The position numbers and the translations under genes were made by a program. The notes beneath the pieces were generated by a model. That model was given only the letters and a program-made list of their open reading frames with translations. It made no database searches and had not been told where the DNA came from. Positions 40,137-50,036 of a stretch of DNA of 64,000 nucleotides are shown here, piece by piece (the first letter of the stretch is position 1; each line of letters opens with the position of its first letter). This DNA is from CAYMDS01 sp964653195. Lineage in GTDB: Bacteria > Patescibacteriota > Microgenomatia > Levybacterales > UBA12049. The stretch spans positions 62,001-126,000 of the forward strand of contig CAZZCX010000001.1 of assembly GCA_964653195.1 (NCBI GenBank), written 5' to 3'.

Positions 40137-42320
40137 ATGAAAATTGGTATACGTTATAAATTACTTCTAGGTTTTATTTTGCTGCTAAGCTTATCATTTT
40201 CTACGCAATTTGTTATTTATTTAGCTGTCGAAAATTACGGAAGTTCAGCTATAGATACTGCTACGCTTGATAAGGCTAAAGATGCCGCGGGAGAAATTAG
40301 ATTATATCTACATTCAATAGAAGAAAGGGCATCAGAGCTGCAAGAATTATATTCAAAAGATGAGAGTATAGATAAATCAAATTTCAGTACATATACAGAA
40401 GTATTGCTCAATTCAAATAATAACATTGAGCAAATAAGCGTTCTGTCAGAGAGTGGGCGGGAATTATTAAAAATTAACCTTAATGGTGTAGAAAGTAAGG
40501 AACAATTAAGCTTTGATTTGCCTTCAGTAGAGTTCAAGCAGGCTATATCAGGCCAGAATACTTTTTCCAAAGTTTATTATCTTCAAAATAACACTGTTCC
40601 TTACATTACTCTTTATTCCCCTTTGAATAATACAGGGGAAGGACGAGTATTAAAAATCTTAGTAAGTCTTCGAAGGTTATGGCAAGTAGTTTCAAATATA
40701 AAACAGTATGAATCAGGACATGCATTTGTTCTCGATGAAAGTGGGATACTTATTGCTCATCCTGATGAAAAATTGCTTGAAAAAAGATTAGATTTTTCTT
40801 CCCGTCCTCTGGTCAAATATCTGATGAATCAACCGGCTAAAGTCAGTAATTCGGTTCAACCTTCAAGTCTGTCAAATTATACTAATGAAGATAATATACA
40901 CATCACTGCTCAAGGTTTTAAAAGTAGTGATCCAAGCTGGATTATAGTTTTTGAGAATAAAGCAACGGAAGCTTATTCTGTCTTGCGTTACGTCAGGAAT
41001 ATTTATATTTATTCATACGTTGGCTCAATAACTCTGCTTTTTATCATTGCCTCAGTATTAAGCAATAGTCTCACAAAGCCTATCTTGCTACTAAAAAATG
41101 CTACAAGTCTTTTAACTAAAGGTAAATTAGACACACGAATTTATACGAAAAGTCACGATGAGTTAGAGGATCTAGGTAAATCATTTAATAATATGGCCGA
41201 AAATCTTCAAGATGTTGTACGTAGGCTCGAACAGGATAAAGACATTTTATCTGCTGAAAGAAATAAGATGGCTGTTGCTTTATCAAGTATTACGGATGGA
41301 ATCATTGGAGTCGATATGGAAAGAAAAATTATTATTTTTAATAAAGCAGCTGAAAAGATAACTGGATACTCTTATGATCAGGTTTTAGGAAAGCCTATTT
41401 ATGATGTAATGCATTTTTCAGATGCTACTGGGGAGATTGAAAATGAAACTTATTGTCCTATCCGGACCGATGATTACGAAGGAGTTGTATATCAGAGTAA
41501 TGATATTAAAATATCAGCCAAAAGAGATTCATTTATTCATTTAACTGTAGGAAAAATAAAAGAGGGAAGACACGTAAATCTAGGCTGTATACTTGCATTA
41601 CAAGATATAACACATGAAAAAGAACTTGAAGAAATGAAATTAGATTTCGTTTCGATGGCTGCGCACGAATTGAGAACGCCATTAACATCAATACGCGGTT
41701 ATTTGTCCGTATTTCAAGAAGAAGATATAAACCTCAATAAAGAACAGAAGATATTCCTTGAACGGATAAGTATTGCAAGTGACCAGCTTGTGTCACTTGT
41801 AGAAAATCTCCTAAATGTCACTAAAATTGAAAAGGGAGTTATGTCATTAAGCAAAAAGCCTACGCAAATAAAGGATCTTATAAAGACGATAATTGATTCC
41901 TTAAAATCTAACGCTGAACAAAAAGGAATAAAAGTCAGTATGGTTGATCCCTCGTTTATTCTCCCTAAGGTATCAGTAGATTCTTTTCGCATTTCTGAGG
42001 TAATTACAAATCTTCTAGCAAATGCTATAGCTTATACTGATAGAAACGGTACTATTTCCATATCTTTTGAGGTTGCTGATAATAGAGTAATTACACATAT
42101 TCGAGATACCGGTCAAGGTATCCCTAAAGAAGCAATCTCGCATCTATTTACAAAATTTTACCGAGTTTCTGGTAAACTAGAACAAGGATCTAAAGGAACA
42201 GGACTTGGTCTATATATTGCAAAAGCAATAATAGATATGCATGATGGGAAGATTTGGGTTGATTCAGATCTTGGTGAGGGATCTACCTTTAGTTTCTCTC
42301 TACCTGTAAATGTAATATGA
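40137..42320 (+). CDS. Sensor histidine kinase (double-Cache, HAMP, PAS)
   Basis: 727 residues: TM1 about 9-29, an extracellular Cache-type sensor (to about 290; contains SGHAFVLDESGILIAHPDEK), TM2, HAMP, a PAS domain (about 375-490, ALSSITDGIIGVDMERKII), HisKA with MAAHELRTPLTSIRG (phospho-His510), and an HATPase domain (N box NLLANAIAYT, G1 DTGQGIP, GTGLGLYI). It probably senses a small molecule outside. It overlaps the response regulator by 4 nt. Confidence 0.95.
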   Translation: MKIGIRYKLLLGFILLLSLSFSTQFVIYLAVENYGSSAIDTATLDKAKDAAGEIRLYLHSIEERASELQELYSKDESIDKSNFSTYTEVLLNSNNNIEQISVLSESGRELLKINLNGVESKEQLSFDLPSVEFKQAISGQNTFSKVYYLQNNTVPYITLYSPLNNTGEGRVLKILVSLRRLWQVVSNIKQYESGHAFVLDESGILIAHPDEKLLEKRLDFSSRPLVKYLMNQPAKVSNSVQPSSLSNYTNEDNIHITAQGFKSSDPSWIIVFENKATEAYSVLRYVRNIYIYSYVGSITLLFIIASVLSNSLTKPILLLKNATSLLTKGKLDTRIYTKSHDELEDLGKSFNNMAENLQDVVRRLEQDKDILSAERNKMAVALSSITDGIIGVDMERKIIIFNKAAEKITGYSYDQVLGKPIYDVMHFSDATGEIENETYCPIRTDDYEGVVYQSNDIKISAKRDSFIHLTVGKIKEGRHVNLGCILALQDITHEKELEEMKLDFVSMAAHELRTPLTSIRGYLSVFQEEDINLNKEQKIFLERISIASDQLVSLVENLLNVTKIEKGVMSLSKKPTQIKDLIKTIIDSLKSNAEQKGIKVSMVDPSFILPKVSVDSFRISEVITNLLANAIAYTDRNGTISISFEVADNRVITHIRDTGQGIPKEAISHLFTKFYRVSGKLEQGSKGTGLGLYIAKAIIDMHDGKIWVDSDLGEGSTFSFSLPVNVI

Positions 42321-42724
42321 ATAAATTAATACTGATAGAAGATGAGGTATTTATACATGATCTGTATAAGAAGATGCTTGAAAAAGCCGGATATTTAGTT
42401 TTAAGTGCTTATGATGGAGAAGAAGGCCTGAAGTTAATAAAAGAGAATTCAGATACAGCACTTGTTTTACTCGATGTTATGTTGCCAAAAATGCATGGTA
42501 TTGAAGTATTGCGGGAAGCGAAGAAAGATGAGTTGAGCAAAAAAACAGAAATAGTACTGTTATCTAATTTAGGCGATGAAAGTATTATTCAGGAATCAAT
42601 AAGTTTAGGTGCAAGGGATTACTTAAGAAAAGTGAATATAACACCTCGCGATCTTGTTAATTTAGTTGAAAAATATCTGACAGATAAGGATTTTGTCATA
42701 GGTATTTCTTCCCCGGCTTACTAA
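42317..42724 (+). CDS. Stand-alone response regulator receiver
   Basis: 135 residues with one receiver domain: acidic pair near residues 8-10 (IEDE), phospho-acceptor Asp53 (VLLDVMLPK), Ser83 and Lys105 (YLRKVN). There is no output domain, so it must act by protein contact or in a relay. It is translationally coupled to the kinase (ATGA overlap). Confidence 0.94.
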   Translation: MNKLILIEDEVFIHDLYKKMLEKAGYLVLSAYDGEEGLKLIKENSDTALVLLDVMLPKMHGIEVLREAKKDELSKKTEIVLLSNLGDESIIQESISLGARDYLRKVNITPRDLVNLVEKYLTDKDFVIGISSPAY

Positions 42725-42744
42725 AATAAAATATTTTACGAAGC

Positions 42745-42774
42745 TTGCAAATTTTTACATATCTGATATACAAT
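42745..42774 (+). promoter_or_regulatory. metG promoter, leaderless
   Basis: TTGCAA (42745-42750), 18-nt spacer, TACAAT (42769-42774), then 8 nt to the ATG at 42783. Confidence 0.5.
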
Positions 42775-42782
42775 CAGCGATT

Positions 42783-44201
42783 ATGAATAAATATTATATT
42801 ACTTCGGCAATTCCGTACGTTAATGCTATGCCGCATATTGGTCATGCCCTTGAGTTTATACAAGCTGATACTATCAGACGGTATAAGATACTTCAGGGTT
42901 TTGACGCGAAGCTTTTGTCCGGATCAGATGAAAATGCACTGAAAAATGTTCAGTCTGCTGAAAAATCCGGAATGCCAACACAGGAATTTATTGATAAAAA
43001 TGCTTTATTGTTTGAAAATCTTGCAAAAAAACTGAATGTCCAATTTGATTTTTTTCAAAAAGGCAGTAATGATAATCATCACCTTGCAAGCCAGAAATTA
43101 TGGTCAATGTGTAAAGGGGAAGATATATATAAAAAAAATTATAAAGGATTATATTGTCTAGGCTGTGAAGAATTTAAGTCAATTACCGATCTAAATTCCA
43201 ACAGTGAGTGTCCTGAGCATCCAGGAAAGAATCTGGATGAAATAGAAGAAGAAAATTACTTTTTCGCTTTATCGAAGTATCAGGATCAATTACTGGACAT
43301 TATCGGAAGCGGTTTATATAGTATTACACCTGAGTTTCGAAAGAACGAAATAATTTCATTTATTAAATCTGGTCTTAATGATTTCAGTATTTCAAGAAGT
43401 AATCTTCGTGCCAAGAATTGGGGGGTACAAGTGCCTGTTGATTTGAATCAAAGAATATATGTTTGGTTTGACGCATTGAATATTTATCAAAGTGGTATTG
43501 GATTTGGTTGGGATGAAAAGCTTTATGATAGATGGTGGCCTGCAGATTTACATGTTATAGGTAAAGGTATTATAAGGTTTCATGCTATTTATTGGCCTGC
43601 TATTCTCTTATCTGCAGGGCTTAAATTACCCAAAGCTCTTTTTGTTCATGAATATTTTACGGTAAATGGACAAAAGATGTCAAAAACATTAGGAAATGTT
43701 ATTGACCCTGTCGATCTAGTGAATAGATTTGGTACAGATGCACTCAGATATTATTGTCTTTCGAAAATTTCACCTTTTCAGGATGGAGATTTTTCCGAAG
43801 ATAAATTAAAAGAAACGTATAATTCAGATTTGGCAAATGGCCTTGGAAATCTAATAGCCCGCGTCGCTAAGCTTGCAGAGAAAAATGACATCATTATTTC
43901 TTCAAATGCACAAGTACCTATTACCCAGGATTTTTTCTCAATAGTTGATCAATATAAGTTTAATACTGCTATGGAAAAAATTTGGGAATATATAAAATTG
44001 CTGGATATTAAGATAAATTTTGATGAGCCATGGAAAGTTGAAAAAGATAAAGCTCGGGAATTGTTGTCAATTTATATTGAAGATATCCAGAAGATCGCAT
44101 ATTCATTAAGAATATTTCTTCCGGAAACAGCAGAAATAATTTCAGAACAGTTTAAAGGTCCGAAAATAATATCCCAGAAACCACTATTTCCCAGAATTTA
44201 A
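42783..44201 (+). CDS. metG: Methionyl-tRNA synthetase
   Basis: Class I synthetase of 472 residues: HIGH at 18-21, a connective-peptide zinc knuckle (CLGC and CPEHPG), and KMSKT at 298-302. It lacks the C-terminal tRNA-binding (Arc1p-like) domain of longer MetRS, as in many reduced genomes. It is followed by a HAD gene after 4 nt. Confidence 0.95.
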   Translation: MNKYYITSAIPYVNAMPHIGHALEFIQADTIRRYKILQGFDAKLLSGSDENALKNVQSAEKSGMPTQEFIDKNALLFENLAKKLNVQFDFFQKGSNDNHHLASQKLWSMCKGEDIYKKNYKGLYCLGCEEFKSITDLNSNSECPEHPGKNLDEIEEENYFFALSKYQDQLLDIIGSGLYSITPEFRKNEIISFIKSGLNDFSISRSNLRAKNWGVQVPVDLNQRIYVWFDALNIYQSGIGFGWDEKLYDRWWPADLHVIGKGIIRFHAIYWPAILLSAGLKLPKALFVHEYFTVNGQKMSKTLGNVIDPVDLVNRFGTDALRYYCLSKISPFQDGDFSEDKLKETYNSDLANGLGNLIARVAKLAEKNDIIISSNAQVPITQDFFSIVDQYKFNTAMEKIWEYIKLLDIKINFDEPWKVEKDKARELLSIYIEDIQKIAYSLRIFLPETAEIISEQFKGPKIISQKPLFPRI

Positions 44202-44205
44202 AAAT

Positions 44206-44847
44206 ATGATTAAAGCACTGCTGTGTGATTTCGATGGTACTCTGGCAGATACATTATGGTTTTATTCTAAAGCCTACAAAAAGGTGTTGGAAAGCTTTGG
44301 TTTTGAATTCAATGATCTTTGGATATATGAGAATTGTTTTGGACGTAAAGAGGAAGATATATGCGAGAAACTTGGGATTCCTGATCAAGTTGAAAAGTTC
44401 AGGAATATATATTTTTCTGCTGCAAATTCATATGCGCATCAAGCAAAATTGTTTCCTGGTGTTATCGAGATTTTAGAAAAAGCAAAGGAGAAAAATATTA
44501 ACTTGGCACTTATTTCTTTTGCCAGACGTCGATATATTATAGATATGATCGAACATCTGAGCATTAAAGATTTTTTTAAATTAGTTATCTGTTTTGAAGA
44601 TGTAGTGAATCCAAAACCTGCACCTGATGCTGTAATAAAAGTATGTAATCATTTTGGCATTGATACTCAAGAAAGTTATATTATCGGTGATTCTAAAAGT
44701 GATATTCTGATGGGTAAAAATGCAGGTGCAAAAACAATTCTATTTTTCCCCAAGGAAAATGAAAATGTTTATAATATAGTCGAACTTAAGAAAACTAATC
44801 CTGACCACGTAATTAACAATTGGCAGCAGATAATAGAAATGTTATAA
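44206..44847 (+). CDS. HAD-family phosphatase (phosphoglycolate-phosphatase-like)
   Basis: 213 residues with DFDGTLADT (motif I, Asp nucleophile), ALISFARRR (motif II), Lys in NPKPAPDAV (motif III) and GDSKSDILMGKNAG (motif IV), plus a helical cap. This fits the Gph/PGMB-like subfamily. The substrate is unknown. It is probably co-transcribed with metG. Confidence 0.82.
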   Translation: MIKALLCDFDGTLADTLWFYSKAYKKVLESFGFEFNDLWIYENCFGRKEEDICEKLGIPDQVEKFRNIYFSAANSYAHQAKLFPGVIEILEKAKEKNINLALISFARRRYIIDMIEHLSIKDFFKLVICFEDVVNPKPAPDAVIKVCNHFGIDTQESYIIGDSKSDILMGKNAGAKTILFFPKENENVYNIVELKKTNPDHVINNWQQIIEML

Positions 44848-44932
44848 CCAACAAAATTTTTTAGATCATGTTACCGCTAAATGTAAACGATCAAGAAGTA
44901 TTTCATTACATGTTTAAGTGGGAAAAGTTACT

Positions 44933-45700
44933 TTATTTTTGTTTTTTTAATTCAGCGATCTCTTTTTCTATTCTTTCTTCATTTAGGTAAATTTTTTCTA
45001 TTAATTTTTCTACTTTTTCTTCTTCCGATGAAATCTCATTTAACTTATTTTCTTCAATTTTCAGATCTTCTTTAATTTTATTATCTATAAAAAGTGATGC
45101 AATTTTTGCTGTAATTATTCCATAAACTGAAGCACCAAATATCAAAAGGAAGCTAGCAATAAGCCGTCCAGCAACTGTATTTGGATAAAAGTCCCCATAG
45201 CCAGCAGTACTAATTGTGGCTACTGAAAACCATATCGCATCGCTGAATGTCTTGATCGTCGAGTTAGGGCTGTTTTCGACAATAAGTAATAGATCTGCTG
45301 AAAAGATTAAGGCGATAAAAGAAAGTAGTACAATCTCCACAACTTTAAATTTTTTAGTCCATGGAAGTTTTTCATGTAATTGTTCCAATAAGAAAAGCAA
45401 GCCATATCTTGAAGCAGGCAGAAGATTTAGAGGTCTTAAAAATGGAAAAGCGACAATAAGTATCGCTAGAGGGTCATTGGCGATATATCGTATTTTATGT
45501 TTCGACAGTAAAACTTTGATTGAATACTCTACTCCAAAAGTAATCCATAATATAATATAAAGCTTGTTGTATAAATATTTTAGATTTTGGCTTACAAATG
45601 TATCCCAAGTTAATAATATTAGAAGTATAAAAGCTAAAAATAAAAGTGCCTTATCTATAATAGAAAGTAGAATTTTAGTATCTTTTTTAAAATGTATCAC
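44933..45700 (-). CDS. Voltage-gated-like K+ channel
   Basis: 255 residues, about six TM segments, pore helix plus filter STAGYGD (164-170; the common form is TVGYGD, here Val is Ala), and a charged C-terminal coiled coil (about 205-255; LKIEENKLNEISSEEEKVEK). The S4-like helix has few Arg residues (FPFLRPLNLLPASRYG), so gating may not be voltage-driven. Confidence 0.82.
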   Translation of the reverse strand: MIHFKKDTKILLSIIDKALLFLAFILLILLTWDTFVSQNLKYLYNKLYIILWITFGVEYSIKVLLSKHKIRYIANDPLAILIVAFPFLRPLNLLPASRYGLLFLLEQLHEKLPWTKKFKVVEIVLLSFIALIFSADLLLIVENSPNSTIKTFSDAIWFSVATISTAGYGDFYPNTVAGRLIASFLLIFGASVYGIITAKIASLFIDNKIKEDLKIEENKLNEISSEEEKVEKLIEKIYLNEERIEKEIAELKKQK

Positions 45701-45749
45701 ATATAAAGCTTAATTAATGTCTTAAACCAAGTCAACATAGTTTATGAGT

Positions 45750-45778
45750 TTGTTTCCAGCTCTTTAGTGGTTTATAAT
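45750..45778 (+). promoter_or_regulatory. tatD promoter
   Basis: TTGTTT (45750-45755), 17-nt spacer, TATAAT (45773-45778), then 18 nt to the ATG at 45797. This supports the downstream ATG over the alternative in-frame start at 45767. Confidence 0.55.
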
Positions 45779-45796
45779 ATCTTGACTTTCTTTTTT

Positions 45797-46639
45797 ATGA
45801 TTGACGCTCATTGTCATCTCCAGTTCCATAGTTTTAATAATGATTTTGATACTGTTGCTAATAACGCATTTGATGCAGGTGTTACTGCAATTATAAATGT
45901 AGGGACGAAGCTTGATTCAAGTCAAAAGGCTGTTGAGCTTGCGGATAAATATAATAAGATGTATGCAATTGTGGGTGTTCATCCGCATCATGCAGATAAA
46001 ATTGAAGAAACGCATATAAAAGATGGCGGGTGGGTAAATAATTTAGAGCAATTGACAAGGCACCCTAAGGTTATAGGAATTGGTGAGGTCGGTATGGATT
46101 ACTTCAGTTATAAATCAAATGGGATAGTAGATCCAAAATTGCAAAAAGAAGTTTTCGAAAAACAGATAGAATTATCTTATCGGGCAGGTTTACCGCTTCA
46201 AATTCATAATCGCCAGGCTGGAGAAGATATTATTTTGATTTTAAGAAAATATAAGAATAAGCTACAGAAAACACCTGGGATGTTTCATTGCTTTGCTGGA
46301 AGCATGGATGTTTTAAAATCGGCACTCGAACTTGGTTTTTATATAGGATTTGATGGAAATGTAACATATAAAGGGTTAGCTCCTGGTGAGTCAACGGATT
46401 TAAAAGCCATTGCCAAATTTGTACCCCTGAATAGGTTAGTTGTAGAGACCGATAGTCCATTTCTTACGCCCGTTCCACTTAGAGGACAAAGAAATTCTCC
46501 TGCAAATGTAATTATTACTGGTAAATTTCTGGCTGAGTTAAAGAATATTGATTTTGAGTTGCTTGTACAAGAGACTTCTAAGAACGTTTATACTATATTT
46601 AGCAAGATGCGAATGGATAACAATTTTGCATCATATTGA
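45797..46639 (+). CDS. tatD: TatD-family metal-dependent DNase
   Basis: 280 residues starting MIDAHCHLQFHSF (metal-binding HxH), with GVHPHHAD, GIGEVGMDYF (Glu), LQIHNRQAGED, FHCFAGS and VVETDSPFLTP. This is a TIM-barrel hydrolase of the TatD/YcfH group. Its position before the glycosyltransferases carries no functional hint. Confidence 0.9.
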   Translation: MIDAHCHLQFHSFNNDFDTVANNAFDAGVTAIINVGTKLDSSQKAVELADKYNKMYAIVGVHPHHADKIEETHIKDGGWVNNLEQLTRHPKVIGIGEVGMDYFSYKSNGIVDPKLQKEVFEKQIELSYRAGLPLQIHNRQAGEDIILILRKYKNKLQKTPGMFHCFAGSMDVLKSALELGFYIGFDGNVTYKGLAPGESTDLKAIAKFVPLNRLVVETDSPFLTPVPLRGQRNSPANVIITGKFLAELKNIDFELLVQETSKNVYTIFSKMRMDNNFASY

Positions 46640-46657
46640 TAAAATTAATTGACTTTT

Positions 46658-48151
46658 ATGACTGAATTCTTTAACAGATTTTTCACACGATATCCGGTGA
46701 AAACGAAGAGAGTACTGGAGATAGTACCTGGTTTATTGACGTGGATTATAATAAGTCTGCCTATTTGGGGTTCGATACTGTTTCCCGGTCCCTTAGCATA
46801 TGGAATATTATTTTTTGATGTGTTTTATTTTTATAAATCATTTCAACTTGCATTTACAGCATATATCGGTTCGCAAAAAATAAAAAAATCAGAAAAAGAA
46901 AACTGGGTGAATAAGATAGATATCAGTAATCCTTCTTCAAAAGTAAATCATATAATTATCGTTCCGAACTATAAAGAGCGTTTTGATAAGTTAAATCGGA
47001 CACTAGCCAACTTGGCACTACAGACTTATCCTCTAGATCGTATACATGTAATTCTAGCTATGGAGGCTAGAGAGGAAGAAGCGAAGGAAAAAGCTGAGAA
47101 ACTAATTAATGAATATAAAAATAAATTCGGTACAATTATGGCTACTTATCATCCCGATATCCTAGGAGAAGTTAAAGGAAAATCTTCAAATCAGGCTTAT
47201 GCAGGAAGAGAGATATATAAATTACTTGTAGATAAAGGAAAACTAAATTTAGAGCTTACAACTGTAACAACTACAGATGCTGACGCAATTTTTGATAAAC
47301 AATATTTTGCGTATTTGACTTATAAATTTATAAACGATAACAAACCATTTAATAAGTTTTGGCAGTCAGCAATTGTATTTTATAATAATATGTGGCTTGT
47401 ACCATCCCCTATTCGAATTATTTCATTTTTTGGAAGTTTATGGCGTATTGGTTTACTTGTACAAAAAGATAGACTCTTAACACATTCTACTTATTCGTTA
47501 TCTCTGAAACTTTTAAAAGATATCGATTTTTGGGATGCCGATGTTATTCCTGAGGATTACCGCATTTTCTTTAAAGCTTTTTATAGAAAAAAAGGTGAGA
47601 TTTGGGTAGAACCTGTATTTCTAAAGACGTCGATGGATGCTGCATTATCAGTCGGCTATATAAATAGTCTAAAAAATAAGTATCATCAGGAGAGAAGATG
47701 GTCCTGGGGAGTTTCAGATAATCCGTTATTTATTAAATGGTGGTTTACAGTACCAGGTGTACCATTTTTCAGAAAGACTCTGCTAATTTTTTATGTCTTT
47801 ACTGATCATTTATTATGGCCGACAAACTGGTTTATAATTACAGTTTTTGCCAATGTAATGCCTATATTAAATCCTGTTTATTCAAGGACGACTTTAGGCT
47901 ATACTCTACCGAGTCTAGCTGGTTTTATATTGACTGTTACCTTATTATCTCTAATTATTATGATTTACATTGATTATAGAAATAGACCAACTCATGTAAA
48001 ATTGACATGGTACAGAAAGCTCATTTTCCCATTTGAATTTATATTAATGCCACTTGTAGGCTTTTTTCTTTCTTCACTTCCGGCGCTTATTTCACATACT
48101 CAACTAATGTTTGGAAAAAGAATGGAATACAAGGTAACTGATAAGGTCTAA
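46658..48151 (+). CDS. Membrane glycosyltransferase, GT2 family
   Basis: 497 residues from ATG 46658 (an in-frame TTG lies at 46649). Two N-terminal hydrophobic segments, a GT-A domain with IIVPNYKERFDKLNRTLANL and the metal-binding TTDADAIFD (DxD-type), a W-rich QERRWSWG motif like processive GT2 enzymes (QxxRW), and C-terminal membrane helices. It may make an envelope polysaccharide. Confidence 0.82.
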   Translation: MTEFFNRFFTRYPVKTKRVLEIVPGLLTWIIISLPIWGSILFPGPLAYGILFFDVFYFYKSFQLAFTAYIGSQKIKKSEKENWVNKIDISNPSSKVNHIIIVPNYKERFDKLNRTLANLALQTYPLDRIHVILAMEAREEEAKEKAEKLINEYKNKFGTIMATYHPDILGEVKGKSSNQAYAGREIYKLLVDKGKLNLELTTVTTTDADAIFDKQYFAYLTYKFINDNKPFNKFWQSAIVFYNNMWLVPSPIRIISFFGSLWRIGLLVQKDRLLTHSTYSLSLKLLKDIDFWDADVIPEDYRIFFKAFYRKKGEIWVEPVFLKTSMDAALSVGYINSLKNKYHQERRWSWGVSDNPLFIKWWFTVPGVPFFRKTLLIFYVFTDHLLWPTNWFIITVFANVMPILNPVYSRTTLGYTLPSLAGFILTVTLLSLIIMIYIDYRNRPTHVKLTWYRKLIFPFEFILMPLVGFFLSSLPALISHTQLMFGKRMEYKVTDKV

Positions 48152-48170
48152 TTTTTAGTGAATAGTTGTT

Positions 48171-48176
48171 TATAAT
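48171..48176 (+). promoter_or_regulatory. -10 element of the GT39-like gene
   Basis: TATAAT (48171-48176) lies 9 nt before the ATG at 48186. The -35 is weak (TAATTT near 48149). Confidence 0.4.
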
Positions 48177-48185
48177 TCTCCGTCT

Positions 48186-49694
48186 ATGAAAATTATCTCA
48201 AAATTTTTTTATATAAGGAGTTCTTATATTCTATTAATACTTTGTTTAATATTTTTTCTTCTTCGATTACCCTCATTATTCGAACCGAATTGGTATGGCG
48301 ACGAAGGGATATATCAATCTATTGGTTTTAGTATACGAGCTGGAAGACAGTTTTATACAGGTGTATGGGACAATAAGCCGCCCTTATTATTTGTAATTTA
48401 CGCACTTGTTAATGGTGACCAATTTTTGGCACGTTCGTTTTCGTTATTATTTGGTTTAGGAGCCGTTGTTTCTTATTTTCTTCTATCAAGTAAAGTATTT
48501 TTAAATAAGTCAGTATGCATCTTTACTACTTTTATATTTGTTCTGCTGTTTGGTTTACCTATTATTGAGGGTAATATCGCAAACTCTGAAAATTATATGC
48601 TGTTGCCTATTCTAGTTTCTGCTAATTTAGCATATCCAGTTCTAATTTTGTTTGACACGAAATTAAAAAAGTATCAGATTGTAAGATTGTTTATATCTGG
48701 AATGATCCTATCTTTAAGTTTCTTAATAAAGATCGTTTCTGTATTTGATTTTGCTGCATTTTTGACAATTGGGATTATAATATATTTTCATAATATTAGT
48801 ATTTCACATGGAAATTATCTTAATAAAGGGAAAACATTGTTAAAGAATTTGGGCATTTTTATCTTAGGGTTTGTTTTCCCAATATTTATTTCTATTTTTT
48901 ATTTTAATGCCTTAGGAATTCTTCCATACTATTTAGATGCAGCATTTGGTAGAAACGTAAGTTATGTTGGTTGGGCAAATTATTTTATAATTCCCCAAGG
49001 CTTACTCTATTTGAGGATTATACTTTTAGGTTTATTTGTACTTTTACTATTTATTAAAAGAAATCTATTTTCACGAAGTTCTATCTTCGTTCTAGTATGG
49101 TTAGGATTCTCTTTGTTTAACGTGTTTTTTTCATTTCGTCCATATACTCATTATGTGCTGTTGGTTTTGCCAAGTTTATTATTATTTATAGGAATTAGTG
49201 GAAATAGGAAAGATTTTATATATAAAATTAGAATTCTTGTAGTAAGCTTGTTTATTTCCTTATTGCTCTTTTCCCATTTCCCTTATTGGAGCTTATTAAA
49301 AACTATTAAATATTATAATAATTATATTTATTTTATATCTGGTAGTATTAATTTTCAGACTTATCAGTCGTTTTTTGATACTAGAAACGTAAAGGATTAC
49401 ATTATTGCATCTTATATAAAAAGTCATACAAGCCCGCGTGATGTAGTATTTCTTTGGGGTAATAGCGCGCAGATTTATCCTCTTTCTCAAACTATTCCCC
49501 CAGGAAGATATTCGGCTGCTTATCATATAGGAACAGATAAAAACAATATTTTAGAAACTGAGAAAGCATTAAAACAAACTAAGCCGAAATTTATTATAAT
49601 TACCCAGGATGTCATTCAATTTCCATTCGATTTATCTAATTATATGCATGTATTGACGATTGAAGATGTACAAATTTATGAAAGAACAATTTAA
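48186..49694 (+). CDS. ArnT/PMT-like membrane glycosyltransferase (GT39/GT83 type)
   Basis: 502 residues with about 11 membrane segments. The acidic pair WYGDEGIYQS at about residue 38 and the WDNKPPLLFVIYAL loop are characteristic of GT-C enzymes that take sugars from polyprenyl-phosphate donors. The neighbours make such donors. The acceptor is unknown. Confidence 0.82.
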   Translation: MKIISKFFYIRSSYILLILCLIFFLLRLPSLFEPNWYGDEGIYQSIGFSIRAGRQFYTGVWDNKPPLLFVIYALVNGDQFLARSFSLLFGLGAVVSYFLLSSKVFLNKSVCIFTTFIFVLLFGLPIIEGNIANSENYMLLPILVSANLAYPVLILFDTKLKKYQIVRLFISGMILSLSFLIKIVSVFDFAAFLTIGIIIYFHNISISHGNYLNKGKTLLKNLGIFILGFVFPIFISIFYFNALGILPYYLDAAFGRNVSYVGWANYFIIPQGLLYLRIILLGLFVLLLFIKRNLFSRSSIFVLVWLGFSLFNVFFSFRPYTHYVLLVLPSLLLFIGISGNRKDFIYKIRILVVSLFISLLLFSHFPYWSLLKTIKYYNNYIYFISGSINFQTYQSFFDTRNVKDYIIASYIKSHTSPRDVVFLWGNSAQIYPLSQTIPPGRYSAAYHIGTDKNNILETEKALKQTKPKFIIITQDVIQFPFDLSNYMHVLTIEDVQIYERTI

Positions 49695-50031
49695 TTTTTT
49701 ACTTCAGGATAGGATTGCGCGAGTAAGTTATCTATTTTCTTTATTATTAATAATAAGTGCTTTCATATATATTATTTATATATATCAGAAATTACCTCCT
49801 TTGATTCCTATTTTTAATCAACTTCCATGGGGCATACAAAGACTGGGGGAAAAAGTTATGATTTTTCTACCTTTTTGTATCAATTCTGTTCTGTTTATTA
49901 TAAATATTGTTTTTTCTTTAAGAGTTTATAAAAAAATGCCACTCGTTGTAAGAATGATAAGTATTACAACTTTTTTTATAAGTTTTACTTTGTGGATTTT
50001 CCTAATAAGAACTATTCTATTAATAACTTAA
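49678..50031 (+). CDS. Small membrane protein, DUF1648-like
   Basis: 117 residues from ATG 49678, overlapping the previous gene by 17 nt. Three TM segments; the first loop IYIYQKLPPLIPIFNQLPWG resembles the LPxxIPxHFN pattern of DUF1648/SdpI-like proteins. ATG 49666 is a second possible start. Role unknown. Confidence 0.6.
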   Translation: MKEQFNFLLQDRIARVSYLFSLLLIISAFIYIIYIYQKLPPLIPIFNQLPWGIQRLGEKVMIFLPFCINSVLFIINIVFSLRVYKKMPLVVRMISITTFFISFTLWIFLIRTILLIT

Positions 50032-50036
50032 ATTAT

